The position numbers were made by a program, and so were the translations under genes. A DNA stretch of 64,000 nt, taken from Acanthosepion esculentum (taxonomy: Eukaryota > Mollusca > Cephalopoda > Sepiida > Sepiidae). The stretch covers positions 79,189,460 to 79,253,459 of the forward strand of contig OZ038485.1 of assembly GCA_964036315.1 (NCBI GenBank), read 5' to 3'. Numbering within the stretch: position 1 is the stretch's first letter; each line of letters starts with the position of its first letter. Below, piece by piece: positions 24,150 through 37,439 of the stretch. The notes beneath the pieces were generated by a model, which was given only the letters and a program-made list of their open reading frames with translations, was not told where the DNA came from and searched no databases.

Positions 24150-24600
24150 TAAGAATGGCTACAAGGAAAAGGAAAGTAAAATCACAATGGATAGAAGTGG
24201 GGAAGCTTTTTCACGAAGTGTAGAGTGTAAAATATGGTGTCATTGTGTAAAACAAAAAATAGCTTTTTGCTGTATATGCAAGTCAATTGTTGCACGCCAA
24301 TATAATATTAAATAACGTTTTGAAAGCAATCATCAAAATGTAAGCTCAATAAAAGATGAAGAAAGGAATTAAACTTGGAGAGAAGTAAAACAAAACGAAC
24401 GACACTAATAGTTTCAAAGGGATGTTTCAAGCAAAGAAAAAACAACAACAATATTCCTGCAACAAGTTTTCAATCACCCTCTGTCATTGTTCAGTATTGG
24501 AAGTCACTCTTTGGTGCTAGTTATTCCAAAGAGGTCCTTTTTATCTGTTTTCTAATCATTTCACCGCAAGCAAGGCGAGAAGACACGGGTACGAAGGGGA
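24150..24600 (+). pseudogene. BED/hAT-type transposon-derived fragment
   Basis: In two frames I read MATRKRKV, then CCICKSIVA followed by a His-rich SNHQNV (a CxxC...HxxxH zinc finger like BED domains), then LERSKTKRTTLIVSKGCFKQ. This order resembles the N-terminus of hAT-related ZBED/GTF2I-type proteins. Several stops and frameshifts interrupt it. Confidence 0.5.
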
Positions 24601-24639
24601 TTACAGGAAGTGAAAGAGAAAACTGAGAATAGGATTGAG

Positions 24640-24967
24640 GTAAGGACAAAAGATGAACCGGGTTCAAGAAGACAGAAAGGAGTTCCACAGGTGGGAAGCG
24701 CGAGAAAGGAAGTGGCGGTTGCATTTATCTATTTCAACAGTAAAAGGTTGGGACATAGATACCGATCTAATAAAACGCTTAAATTATTATATTCGCCGCA
24801 CAAGAGCAGTTGCCATGAAAATATTTGCAGAAAAGACACAGGGAAGCCACGTCACATCGTTGAGAAAGTGACTGAAGACGAAATACCTGATCAGGATTGA
24901 TTACTTTACAGATCCTTCTTTGGATTTTGTTAAGAATCTCTAAATGTACAGCAGAAGCACCTGGCAA
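24640..24967 (-). pseudogene. Non-LTR retrotransposon C-terminal fragment
   Basis: The minus strand reads EILNKIQRRICKVINPDQ, then RDVASLCLFCKYFHGNCS. After a frameshift it reads FTVEIDKCNRHF and HLWNS, the usual end of this RT type. It is 5'-truncated. Confidence 0.8.
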
Positions 24968-25109
24968 GATATGTAAACAGTATTCAATTCACGGACGAAT
25001 GTTTTGTTTTTACTCTTTTGATTACTGAGATCAACTCTCCTTGATGTTACGTGAAAATTTTATATATCTTATATTTTTTTTAGAAATGAAGACGACTAGT
25101 TTTACATAT

Positions 25110-25410
25110 TGTTGTGGATTCCGGGGAGGGAATCCTGCACAAATAAATAAACAACGCCAGTAATTGAAATAGGAAAATAAGTGAATTGAACGTAAGAATA
25201 CAAACTTGAAATGAAGATTAGTAGTCCAGGAATACGGGTTAGTAGAAGGTATACGTACAAATCTCTGTAAGTGAAGCCGTAATTATCTCTCTCTCTCTCT
25301 TTCTGTGAACTCTACGTATCTCAACCTTATCTCAACGTATCTCTTCTCTGTCACAATAAGTATAATTTAGACGAGTCCATCTTGTGTAAAAAGGGGAGAG
25401 CCCCACAACA
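25110..25410 (-). repeat. LTR (3' LTR of minus-strand element)
   Basis: Starts TGTTGTGG and ends CCCACAACA. Contains a CT-rich run near 25290. Matches 26511-26802 with scattered differences. Confidence 0.92.
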
Positions 25411-25520
25411 CCCCCTCCCTAGCTTCCTTTTGGGGGGAATTTCATATTTTTTCCGCTTATGGTCTATTATTAGCTGTTCTGTGATTTTTCTTTTCCTGCT
25501 TGTTGTTCTAATCTCTGTGG

Positions 25521-26098
25521 CTACTTGTGGTCTTTGAATTTCAAATGCTTCAAAAATCGCCTCCATTGAGTCTTCATTTTCCGTCTTTTTTGTATCTGAT
25601 TGATATGTCTCCTGTGAGTGAATTTTTCGCCTTGAATCGTGTACAGAACATTCCCCAGTCTGCGTATTATCGTATCTGGCTCCCAGTATGCCATTTTATT
25701 CTTAAACATTCTGAAATAGACCCGTTCGCCTGGTTTGAAGGATCTTATAGGCACTATCGGTGTATGGCAGTTTTTATTTTGCTGGGTAATAGTTTATCAA
25801 AAACAGACCGTATCTTGCGGGCAAACATCACTTGAGCTGGCGAAAGGCCAGATGGTGTTTTCCGTTCGGGGTGATTCTGTAGACATGTAGGAACTGTTGT
25901 ATGGCTCTTTCTGTTGGTACGTCCTCTGCTTTTTTTCAAGTCTCTCTTAAGCGTGTCCACAAACCTTTCGGTTTGCCCGTTAGATCGTGGATGGTATGGT
26001 GCTATTTTAATATGTTTGACTTGATAAGTCACACAGAATTCTTGAAAGTCGCTCGAGGTGAATTGGGTACCATTATCCGTTACAAGGCAATCTACCAC
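25521..26098 (-). pseudogene. Integrase fragment of the deleted LTR element
   Basis: CLVTDNGTQFTS and HPRSNGQTERFVDTLKRDLK give the second Asp and the Glu of the DDE core. After a frameshift, FKPGERVYFRMFKNKMAYWE and RRHINQIQKRR are the C-terminal Ty3/Gypsy integrase part. The HHCC finger and first Asp are absent. Confidence 0.88.
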
Positions 26099-26294
26099 GC
26101 CTAATCTTGATTTTCCTTCTGAATTTCGAGCTATCTTTCTTGCAGTTGTAGTTGCTGTTCATTTTGGTATTTTACAAGTTCTACCAAAATACGTTTAAAA
26201 TCCTCTATGATAAGAGTCTTACAAAAACCCCGATTTTCCTTATTTTGAGGAAGTATCTTTTAATCACGGTGGTCACGAAAAAACCTCGGAAATC

Positions 26295-26510
26295 CTCGTA
26301 AATCTTTGTCGCCCAGTCCTTGTGGACGCTGACAACGGCAATTTTTTTCCCTGAGTCTCAGAGAAGTGCAAATCCTCGTCGCCAAGTTGTTGTGGTGAGG
26401 AGAGAGAATGTTTTTCTCGTGTGAGTCCGAAATCCTCGTCGTCAAGTTGTTGTGGTGATGAGAGTAATTTTTTTTTCTTTCCGTGTGGCTCCGAAGTCCT
26501 CGTCGCCAAG
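26295..26510 (-). repeat. Tandem primer-binding-site repeats, element 1
   Basis: AAATCCTCGTCGCCAAG-type sequence occurs at about 26300 (degenerate), 26370, 26430 (one change) and 26493. Spacing is 60-70 bases and each copy is followed by TTGTTGTGG-like text. On the minus strand the copy next to the LTR reads TTGGCGACGAGGA, a typical PBS position. Confidence 0.85.
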
Positions 26511-26802
26511 TTGTGGATTCTGGGGAGGGAATCTTGCACAAATAAATAAACAACGCCAGTAATTGAAATAGGAAAATAAGTGTATTGAACGTAAGAATAC
26601 AAACTTGAAATGAAGATTAGAAGTCCAGGAATACGGGTTAGTAGAAAGTATATGTACAAGTCTCTATGAGTGAAACCGTAATTATTTCTCTCTCTGTGGA
26701 CTCTACGTATCTCAAACTTATCTCAACCTATCTCTTCTCTGTCAGAATAAATATACTTTAGACGCGTCCATCTTGTGTAAAAAGGGGAGAGCCCCTACAA
26801 CA
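26511..26802 (-). repeat. LTR (5' LTR of minus-strand element)
   Basis: Partner of 25110-25410. The first two bases differ from TG (AG precedes TTGTGG), and it ends CTACAACA next to CATAT. Confidence 0.9.
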
Positions 26803-27341
26803 CATATGAAGACATTTTTAGAATCGTGGGTGTTTCATTAGATCCCTGCATAAATACAGTACTGTGATGGGTTCTTGTGGGGATTGAGAAATTTTTTAGA
26901 GTAAATGGGTCGTGAGTCGTATTAGCGACGTATTGGTCAGACAGCATACTTACTTAAAACTACATTCTGTGGATTCAAGTCTCTCCGCCATATTTTACTA
27001 TCATATAGGATGACGAATATTACGTCAGATCCCAGTACTCTTTTCTTTGTTTCTAACGAAGTTTTCTGTTGCTTAATATTTTGCTTGTCTTTAGATAATT
27101 TAATGTGCCTTCGGTTTTCAGTGTCTCACTTTCCGTTCTCTGTTAAAAATATAACAGATATTGGAATTGTTATACGTGTTTGATTTTCTATCTACAATTT
27201 GTAATTTGTATGCTGGGCTGTTTCTCTTGTAACAACCAATCTTTCTGTAATTAATAAAAATAGTAAATATATACTAAAAATGTTGAAATATTAAACTACA
27301 AAACTATTCTTTGATTTTCCTGTTCGTATATTTGTTGTCAG

Positions 27342-27585
27342 TGGATAAAATTCTTTTGATTTTTCTGCCGGATTGAGCGTTGGACGAAACCGCGAACAAG
27401 TAGTCATGAAAATGGCCATCTATATAGCAGAGTTTATATTTAGCCAAATGTTCGTTGGAAAAATAGCTGATCTGATTCGCATCTCTATAAGTTATCTGCT
27501 GATGACTTCATTGCTTGGCACGGCAGTCACTTCTTTTGACTTTACATTCCGCCAATCATTCTCTTTATTCGCCATCTTCATTGCT
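27342..27585 (+). pseudogene. SLC16-like relic exon (matches exon 6 of gene 1)
   Basis: A conserved acceptor TTGTTGTCAG precedes it. ISYLLMTSLLGTAVTS, FTFRQSF and LFAIF align with SYILMTSLLVTSAVS, FTFCYSF and LFAIC of exon 6. About seven bases are missing in the first 60, and the donor GTAAG is replaced by CTAAGG. No neighbouring exons are recognisable, so this is a dead remnant of a former gene copy between genes 1 and 2. Confidence 0.8.
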
Positions 27586-27589
27586 AAGG

Positions 27590-30500
27590 ACTTAGATTAC
27601 GTAATTTGGATAGAATCTATGTTATTTTGGGTACTAAAATGTCCAGAGAAAACTCATGTGTTTGGGAGAATTTGAGCTTGTGTCAATAGAACAAGTTTCA
27701 ATTTTGAATAAGTTGAGTGCACAAGGACCGAAAAAGTGTTATTCCGAATAAAAAAAATAATACAAAACATTATTTCACTGTACATTAAGAAGGTGTCTAA
27801 TAACAATCAAGTCAGTCTCACCATATTACATTAAAGCTGTTCACTACAAGAATAAATAATTAAAATTGTAATTTCACGTGGAACACCTTACTTAGCAGAA
27901 GAGAGTTGAAATTAAACTACGATAAATACTCGAATGATTTAGCACATATTATTTTCCACAGAATATGAATAGCATTTTGTTATTTCAACAATTTGTCGAC
28001 AGCTGTAACATCAGGATTTCTTCAATTGTCTGTGACATTCGAAAATTCGAACAGAATACTTCAGTTGATTCTTGGGATTTGTCCGAATTCAAGTCTTCTC
28101 CTGATCAGTGTCATCTGCAAATTATTTTCACTCGTATTACTTTAAAATAAGATTCGGATTCACTGAACTCACGTGTACTTCTGAATTAATGAAAGCAGAT
28201 ATTGAACTTGAAATCATTCAGTGAAACCGCTGCTTTTCTTCACGTTTGGTCACAAATTTAAAGGTGAATTCTGATTATACAATATAAACAATACATTTTC
28301 TCAGAAACAAGTGCATAAATTAAAATAGCATTTTTCTGAAAGCAATATGCTCAAGAGAATATAAGTATTTCCTCATAAAATCCGACATTGATCTCATTGT
28401 ATCAATTAGTAATCTAATCTAAACTATAAGATAAAACTAAATTATCATTATAGAGAAAGCAAAGAAAAATACGAGGTAATAGATGTTGATTTAGAACGGC
28501 TTCATTTGTAAATTGTGTTATTTTACCATCACCAGTTTTTTTTTTCAAATAGACAAAATTTCAAAATAATCATTTTTCCATCCATTGAAATTACAAATAT
28601 TTGCCCACATATTGATTGGTTTAATCAATCCCTCCTCATTGTGACACGAAGGCCATGAGGTGGTTAAATGTTAATTCTGGGCAAAAACAGGGTTAAGCTT
28701 AAAATGAAATATAAACTGAGAAATATATATACATAGAGAGAGAGAGAATGGAAGACATTTTACCTGGTAATATGGAAGTAAAAAAAGGGCCGACTGGATT
28801 GTTTCCCCAACCTACGTTTTTTAAAGATGCATCAAGAGTTTACTTTTTTATCTTTCAAAAATCTGGCATGAGGGTAAAACAAATTGGGAAAAGGCTTTAT
28901 CTCTTTCTTGGGAAATTATAAAAACACATCATTAACGAGAACAGAGACAAAGGGGAATTATATGTTCGTTCACGAAAACGAATTGAGAAATGAAATCAGG
29001 GAATGAAAAAAATAAAAGTCAGGGTTATGAAAATCGATCCTATCGTGACAGGCAAGTAGTCTGGTTTGTATTTTCGCTAAGGCAACGATTGGCCCACGGA
29101 TAGAGAACAGTTTTGTCTCTTGTTTGAGAATTTGAGTAAACAAATATATTTTCGTTGACGAAGACAAAGTGTGAAATAATTTTATTTATCGCTCGGAAAG
29201 TTAAATGAGAATGTAGTGGTTTGGTTTGTGTTCTCGCTGGACAAAAATAATTCTATGAAAAAATTGATTTAGAGAATTGAAATTGATGACTAGAATAAAA
29301 CTCAGCCTCTTCACATACGCGCTATAAAAATTACATTTGTCACAAGACAGTTGGTCTGACATATGGTTTGAGGTAGAATACCTAGCTGGTAGGAGGAAGA
29401 GGGAGGATTTAACGCGGCCTGTGTGAGTCGTGGTGCGAGATGTGAAGTGAAACATGTTGGAGTTAATGGAGGAACATTCTCTGCGATTTCTCTCAAGAAG
29501 GTGGATAATTCTCCAAATTTGTAAAGTTGTGAAAGAAAGCAGAAATTGGAACCTTTATTGCGATTAATGGAAAAATTGAGAAGTCACCGAATCCTCAGCA
29601 CCCTTCTGCCCCACGCCCGTTTTATGCTGAAGTGCATATAAGCAGTTGGTTTTGGGCGCTCGGAGATTTGGCATGCGAATCCTGTATCGAATGCCTTTGG
29701 AATTCATGTCATCTGCCACCAGGTTTCCTGATTCTAAAAAACAAGGCTCATTGTCACTTGATGCGACAAGCGTTAATTTTCCTTTTACAAAGAACTATAT
29801 AAATCAATTGAAGATTGACCCCATTAATCTTTCGTTTTATTTTTCGTTTTGAAGATATTCTTCTTCCTTAATATAGCACCCGCCGCGGCTTGAACCAGTG
29901 CTGCGATTACTACGACCTTTGATCTTCGACTGCTCCGAGTTCAAGAGCACAAAATGAGCAAATTTGGGGTGGATCGAATCGGCTAGCGATCAACATCCAG
30001 CTTGGATCAACTTGGATCAGCATCAGCATTGACCAGAGCAGAGATAGGGCAACATTTTAACAACATAGCTAAGACCCTGATGACGTATAACTAAACGTGG
30101 CTACATCACCGGGTGTAGGCTGAAGTAAAAAGGCGTTATATCACTTCTTCAGACTACTGTATTTAACGAAAATTTTGGAATTATGAACCGAATTATATTC
30201 AATCAATTGAGGCGAAATAATCGTATTTTCTGTCTCTACGAGATAATTTATAGTATTATTTAATTATTCTCATTTAAATCTTTTATATTTTGTGCACACC
30301 AATAACCAAATTTTTTATCCCGTGCATGCAGGATAAAACTGTTTGTTACCCAACACATTTATATCAAGCAGTTCATTATCTTACAGTTTGACAGGAATTA
30401 AGTCTCTGAAAGATGTCAAATATAGTGAATTAAAATAGTAGTTTTATTAACCAATAATGTAAATGATACAGCAAAGTGTATGGACAATGGCCTAATCAAT

Positions 30501-30690
30501 TAAAGCGTTGTTTAATGAATTTGGGGACATAGTCATTGTGAGTTCAAGAAGTGCGTATTTGGACTTGTATGAGCAATAACTGAACAATACTAAAAATAAG
30601 AAATAGACAGTCTCCCTCGACATGAGCAGTGGGACGAGAAGAGTCTACCCAAGTAGATTAAATAAAGGGCCGATTCAGAAAATAAAAATA
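27590..30690. other. Gene-free stretch, nothing recognised
   Basis: AT-rich, with only short chance frames. A brief GC-richer patch near 29860-30110 has no family resemblance. No exon of the transporter family was found here. Confidence 0.6.
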
Positions 30691-33600
30691 TAAAGTGAAA
30701 GGATTCATTTTTAAACAGTTCTACTTTAGTGGTGATTTCTTTATCTCTGCTCTATTGAATTTTAATACATTGTTTCAAGACTTGTTTCATTGCATCTCAC
30801 TATTAAAGCTTTCTAACAAATGCCGTCATTTTTGACGGCGCAAATACACCAGTATTAAATAATTCTACACAACAACTTGAAAGCATTTTATTTAGAAGAT
30901 TTCTAATGTTGATAATAGAGATATGGTCGTTGCAATTGGTTAAAGTGTGCTTTTCACGAATTTGCGATACCTAAGTTTTTAAAATGAATTTTTTTAAATG
31001 AAAAATATTTCTTGGAGCTTTTAGTTTTAATTACAAGTTAGTAGATTAAATTTAATATTTTCAATAGGCAGAATAACTTCCTTTATTTCAAATTTAATTA
31101 AAATTGACAGGAATTGTTTTTGCATTGATTTTAGCGCCATTTTTAGCTCCTGTTTATGGATATGTATTTGAGAAATTTTATCTGATTTAATGTATAATTA
31201 TTCTGATTTGAAACAAATATTACTTACTTTTAGTTTAAAATAACGCAGATAATTAATTATGTGAGGTTTTCACGTGTTGACAGAGTGATGAGAGAACTAA
31301 TGTTGTTCTATGGGGATTTTTTCTGTAAAGCATAATTGAAGAAAATGACGTCATCCTTTTTTATATGACTTTTGTTTTAAGTAACCAGTAATATTCAAAA
31401 TTCAGGAAAATATTCTCTGTAATCTAATGTTTTATTGAATTGAAAAATGTATAGCTTTAAATTTACTATAGATATCGCTCTTATATTCTGATAATGTTGC
31501 GCATGGTCGCCCATGTCTATAAAAATCGATATGTTTATACACATACAAAAAATTCTAAATTCTTTTAAAATATTGGTGTTCGATAACTTGTACTAAATTT
31601 TTTCATTTATTAGCGGTAAATATAGCTTTTACTTAGCAATAATATAATCTAAAGGTGTGCAATTAATACAGAATTTTAAAAGATTTATAACTTAATAAAT
31701 TATTCTAACTAATTTAAAAAACAATTCTTGTAAAAGTTCATTATTCATACAATTTCTTCTTAAAAAATAGTTTCTTTAATATACCCTATTTATAAAATTA
31801 ATTAAAAATCTTATCTAATGAAATCGTATCACAGTTTTATTGCATTTTTGATTCTATTGTTCAGAGCATATTTTCGGTAAATGGGATTCTATTTGACCAA
31901 AACTAATTGATGATTTAAATTCTCCAAGGTGTCCTTTCTTTTAGCTAATATAAATATGAAGAAGGTGAAATTTTAATTTCTCGAAATTTCATAAAATTAA
32001 ATAAGTAGTGAGTAACAGATGTAAAAAATATTTTCTAAAAAGAATAAACTTCAAAAATAATTTAGTTCATCTGTGAATATGTCCTGGAAATGTCATTAAT
32101 ATCCAACAATTATTTGATTTCTGCAAGAATTTGGTAAACATTGTTTTAAACGCTAAAAAAAGCGGCCAAAATTTCCAATACTAATCTTTAACCCACCCAC
32201 TGACGCAAGAAAAACTAAATTCTTAATCAAAATTTGGAACGTACTAGAAAGGATTAAAAAATTTAATAAAATAATAAAAAAATAATTTGGCTGTCCTCTT
32301 AATAGTAAAATAAACATTTTGACGATAAAACTTTGTTTTTATCACGTTTGCCGACTTTTTTCATCATGGTATATTCGTTTTTATGGAATACCTATAAAGA
32401 TTGCTAAAAATGAGATACAAAGAAAATTAGATTCTATAAAAATTAATTAGTATCGAATTTTACGTGGTACATCAATTGGTATTCGATGTTAAAAACATAA
32501 CAAAAATATTTTAGTGAATTCATCGCCAGACTCAACCTGGTTGATCAATTCTGAAATGAACATTTGAATAAGATTGTGACCCAGGCTTTCTAACTACATC
32601 GGCCGCATTTTACCTAGGAGAGAGGGAATTTAAGTTTTCTGTCCTCCAGAAGGCATGCAGGTTAGTAAAATTTAAAATTTTAATTTATATTAAAGCTATT
32701 AAAGAAGTGCACTACTAGATTGTCATCTATATAACACCCGTTTACTATTGAAATACATTTGTGTGTGTGTGTGTGTGTGTGTGTGTTTTACGAAAGTGCA
32801 TGTTGCCACAAGATCTTCATCCGCACTGGAAGACCATTGTTTTCATGTTTATTATCCTTGTATTGTAACAGCAAAAATTCTTCGACTGCAACAGTTCTCT
32901 GATGATATTATCTAAAAAGAAACTCGAGATACTTGAATGATACATTGTAAATAAAAAAAGTCTTTTCTAAACAAAGTATATTTCATGTTATGAAATAAGC
33001 TTTTTAATTCTATTTCACAAATTAACAGACGCACCCGTCCAAAATATATGTGTGAATTGTTTACATAAAATCATTGACACGCTCTCAGCACATGAATTTA
33101 AAATGGGGACAATAAAAGTAATTACTTCTGTGGAAAAAATAACATTGATTCTTTTCTTAACGTCCTTGTGACAAAACTAATAAACGTAACAATCACAGTT
33201 TAACACAATGGCATTAATAAAGTCTTAATGAATAAACTTATATATTGTTCAGTAAACCTAAGTTATTTTAGATGCAAAAATACGGCTAATTTCATTGAGA
33301 AACATAACTGGTTTCAAGTAAATTAAAATACATTTGTGGTTTATAATTACACTAGAATCTCATTAAAGTTTTGTGCGTTTAATTTTCTCTTTTCTCTTTC
33401 TTTGCGCATGATTTTGGACATTCAAATTTACGGAAATACTGACTTTAGAACTTTGTGATATTTTTTTAATTTGCTGCTAATCACGGACAATAATATTATC
33501 ACTGACATCAAGAAAATATTTAGCTTCATTCATTTTGATTGTCTGCATACCCATTACAGAAAAACAGTCCGGAAAATGACATCACGTATATAACATACAG

Positions 33601-33886
33601 GTATATTTTAAATATACGGGAATCGTATAAAAATATAACGTTGCAAAAAAAGCTAAGTTGAAACTAATAAGCAGATTTCTCTACTGAAATTGGTAAAACT
33701 TATATACCGAGTAAGGACCAGATATGACAGAAAAATATGAACATTAAAAGCTTAGCCAGAAAAAAGAAAATTTCAAATATTAACTTTAAATGTGTAATCA
33801 TGAAAATTCATATTACATATCCGGATATATAAGCAAACTGGTCAGTCGATTTAAAAAGAATTGCATGAGATAATTGTTGCGCGCGA

Positions 33887-33888
<2 letters not shown>

Positions 33889-33961
<73 letters not shown>
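33889..33961. repeat. (CA)n(TA)n compound microsatellite
   Basis: About a dozen CA units running into TA units, then alternating GCGTGTG text to 34000. Confidence 0.95.
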
Positions 33962-33966
<5 letters not shown>

Positions 33967-34989
33967 GTGAGCGTGTGTCTGTATGTGCGTGCGCGCGCGA
34001 GTCTGTGAATAGTCTTAATTTCGTAATTGCTTTTGTATGTATTCATCCGTGAAGGTTAACTATGTTTTGACTTCGAGCGAAAAAAGAGTCTATTGTTTGA
34101 ACATCGACTGAGATATGTTATGTGCAAAACGCACATACTTTGTTAAACAGTAGCACTCCATTACAAATAAATGTAGACCAAAGTCAACCGATTCGTGTTC
34201 GGCTATTATTAACGTGAAAATTCCTTTCACTGAGAACCGTCAAAAACAGCTACATTTTCATAGAGATCTTTAAGTCTAGTAAGTAAAGAGCATTTCTTTG
34301 TTATTTTATTCTTCTATTTTTATTTATTTTAATATTAATTATTTGTATTTTCTTCTTAAGTTTGACTTTAATCCTTCATTCAATATTTAAATGAATAAAT
34401 ATGGAATAACGTTTAGATCATTTATGAAACAACTGATAATGATTTACTCATAATTAAAGCGTATTAACTAACATTTTAGAATTTTCCTGTCCTTCGCTTT
34501 TTATAGATAATATACTATAATCATAATTTGAAGTTATAAAATTATATACTCATGCAATGTACAAGAGAATGTATGTTGGACTTATTATTATGTCACTTTC
34601 TGAATCACTTATATACTGTTTGTACACATGTTCAAAAGGACTAATTTTTGTTATGTATATGAATAAAATGTAATCTATTCAGAAGTGTCGATCCTTGGTA
34701 TAGAACATCGTAAATTTCTATAATTTCATGCATATGTGTATTTACGATTGGTGAAGTGAAGTTCCATCGAAGCCTGAGTGTGACACAAGGTTTTTTTATC
34801 TGTGTTTCCAATTGGCATGCGTAATGCATATGGCTAAGGACAAAAGATGCCCAGTCCCCGAAACCGCTGCAATGTTTGCATCCCTGAATTTGAAATTTAA
34901 CATTCATAATATAAACACAAATATTCTAAATTTGCTTCAGTCGTAATTATTTTAATATATGTGATTGTTTCTAAAACTGGTGATCTCAA

Positions 34990-35240
34990 AATTTTCTATA
35001 AACGTTTTCCTGGTAATTGTTCTGACATGCTCTCCTCTTTGGTACCTAAATATTACGAATTCAATCTCAGTATTAAACTGGCAGCAACGTCTTATCATAT
35101 TACAGTTTGAATGTCTATATTTAACCGTACGTTATATACCAACACATTATTCTTTCCCTTGTGGAACTCTCATCCAGCCTTTTGCTTTATAGTCAACGCT
35201 ATCTTCAACCCAATTAAATGCAATGTTGTTATGAATTTTT
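34990..35240 (+). pseudogene. Non-LTR retrotransposon C-terminal fragment, degenerate
   Basis: FPGNCSDMLSSLVP matches the FHGNCSEELLSLVP segment of the copy at 36900. Then FNRT and FFPLWNSHP recall FYSNSF...LWNSLP. Frames shift several times. Confidence 0.6.
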
Positions 35241-36544
35241 CCAGGTTGTGCGAGTGTTTTGCGTTTTGTGTTTTGTGTTTTGTGTTTGGTAGTTTATATG
35301 TGGAATTAACAAAACTCAAATATCCTGAAATAACTGTTCAGTAGCTTTTATTTCCGGTTAAATGATTGTGCAAAATATTAGAAATTTTCTACAAAAATGT
35401 GGGTTTCCCTATTTAAATGTTTTTATTTAGATATTTCTCCGGTAGTTTCCACAAGAGAAACTAGAAATCTGAATTTGAAACTGCTATTTACAGCAAGGAT
35501 TTTGTGTAGATTTCCTTTGTTAGGTATCTCGATAAGAGATTTTTCAGGCAGTAACCAGGAGAGGAAAAAGGATTCTGACGGCAAGGTGCCAGGACAGTCC
35601 CCGTCTTCTACAGGCGTAGTTTGTGTAGTCCTTCAAACTGGGATTGAATATAGGGTCCGCTAAAAGTGAAAAAGAGCGGGCGTTGGATATAAAGGCCGCT
35701 GAAAAGAAAGATGGAAAAGAGACCAACTTTTATGACATCTGCGGCTTCTGGTTTACCCTGCTGATTATTTCCGTTTCTACTGCTACCGAATCGAGGAAAA
35801 TAAGTAAAACCCTACATGCCACAATAGTAAACTGTAGCAAGTGAAATAATTTCTATATCTTCCCCTCAGAAAAGTATGCAATAAAGAATTTATTACGTAT
35901 GACACATTATCTTAAACATATCAGGTTGAATGGAATGTGTATTTAACTGTAGATTTGTCAAGCATATTGGTAACGCTTCAGTGACTGGGTGTTGGTTTTA
36001 GAATGTTGTTTGGGATCCTGCTGGGCCTTGGGTGTGGCAGAACTTTTATCTCTCCCGGGGATGTTGGGTAGAGTGCTAAAGACAATTCAACTCGTTACAG
36101 TTGATTGACTGAATGGGCCTGAGTCATTCCATCAGCTTTAATTAATGATATGTCTTATTTCAGTAATTGTTCGGTTCTAAATTTTAAGTTGTAAATTCGG
36201 ATTGCTGCCAGAGCACGACCTCTGCATACTTCTGATAATTTTTTTTATGTTTTGATCCCTTTTCGTCCAGGTTCTCATAAGAGATTTCATCCTTGAAATT
36301 CATTTAATGTCCGCTTTTGTAATATGACAGGTATTACTGCTCTTTGTGTAAACATCAGTACTCCGTCACATAGTGTGTAAGCGTTCATGTCTGGATATCT
36401 TTCTAAAAGTCGACTTTCGTTCTTGATCCATATTTAAAAAATATTGAAAAATACACTGAGCTCTTTCTGTGGACCAGTTTTAATATGTTATATTACTAGA
36501 ATCCACTTTGATTATATAACAAGAGATATTTACTAATACATACA

Positions 36545-36551
<7 letters not shown>

Positions 36552-36626
<75 letters not shown>

Positions 36627-36628
36627 TA
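36552..36628. repeat. (TA)n microsatellite
   Basis: TA tract upstream of the non-LTR insertion. Another TA tract (37362-37436) follows it. Confidence 0.95.
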
Positions 36629-36649
36629 ATCCGAATAATGTAAATTATC

Positions 36650-37359
36650 CACCGCAAGGAAAGTTGGCTCCCTGTGCCGAGCCAGGAAATTTTTCTCCCC
36701 GGAATCGATCCTCCAAATCTATAAATCGACCATTCGCCCTTGCATGGAGTATTGCTGCCATATATGGTCTGGAGCCCCTGCTGTTTGCCTCAAGGTTCTT
36801 GATAAGATCCAGAGACGGATATACAATGTAATAGGCCCTGATCTGTCATCTCGTCTGCAGTTGCTCTCTCACAGACGCGACGTTGCCTCGCTCTGTCTTT
36901 TTTACAAATACTTTCACGGTAATTGCTCCGAGGAGCTGCTTTCGCTGGTTCCTAGGCCTCATGAATTTAAACGTCCTACGAGGCTGGCATCACGTTCCCA
37001 CCCCTTCAGCGTTGAAACTGTTAGATGTAGACGTCTCTTCTACTCCAATAGCTTCATGTCTCGCCTGTGGAACTCCCTTCCTTATTCCTGTTTCCCTGAC
37101 AAATACAATCTCCAACTATTTAAGTGTAACGTCAATCGACATCTCCAGTTGCCTTGATCTATCTATTCCCTTCTCCACATCCTTTCACCTTTCATTCCTA
37201 TCAGCTCTCGCTCCAAATTTTCTGTAACCCCCTTGCCTTGATCGATCCACTATCTTTCTCCACATCCTCTCCTTTACCACTCCTATCTGCTCTTCCTCCA
37301 AACCTTCTGTAACCCCTTGCATGCTAGTGGTTTCCAGCCTTGCTTGGGGTGATAAGCTT

Positions 37360-37361
<2 letters not shown>
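36650..37361 (+). mobile_element. 5'-truncated non-LTR (jockey-like) retrotransposon
   Basis: Open from about 36655 to 37157. It encodes the RT C-terminus: STIRPCMEYCCHIWSGAP, LDKIQRRIYNVIGPDL, HRRDVASLCLFYKYFHGNCS, SHPFSVETVRCRR, RLWNSLPYSCFPDKYNLQLF and a final VNRHLQLP. A 200-base pyrimidine-rich 3' tail ending CTTGGGGTGATAAGCTTAAA leads straight into (TA)n. This is the best preserved copy of the family in the window. It is absent from block A, so it inserted after the duplication or was lost there. Confidence 0.88.

Positions 37362-37436
<75 letters not shown>
37362..37436. repeat. (TA)n microsatellite
   Basis: Begins directly at the 3' end of the non-LTR insertion. Confidence 0.95.

Positions 37437-37439
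<3 letters not shown>

Larger units (their letters stand above)
25110..26802 (-). mobile_element. Deleted LTR retrotransposon (Ty3/Gypsy type)
   Basis: Two LTRs (25110-25410 and about 26511-26802) start TG and end CA and are very similar. The 5-base target duplication CATAT flanks the element (25105-25109 and 26803-26807). Between the LTRs only a minus-strand integrase C-terminal half survives; gag, protease, RT and RNase H are gone. The leader has four tandem copies of the primer-binding region (26300-26510). Confidence 0.92.
32990..36155. other. Sequence in block B absent from block A
   Basis: Block A passes directly from AAAGTATATTTCAGCAGC to AGTAATTGTTCGG. Block B has 3.1 kb between these points. 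Short pieces of the block A junction (GCTTTTATTTCCGGTT near 35345) survive inside, so block A may have lost the sequence in steps. It contains a CA/TA microsatellite and a non-LTR fragment, otherwise nothing recognisable. Confidence 0.7.

Noticed and set aside
24610..24900. A 96-codon + strand frame
   Set aside because: It is the antisense shadow of the minus-strand non-LTR fragment.
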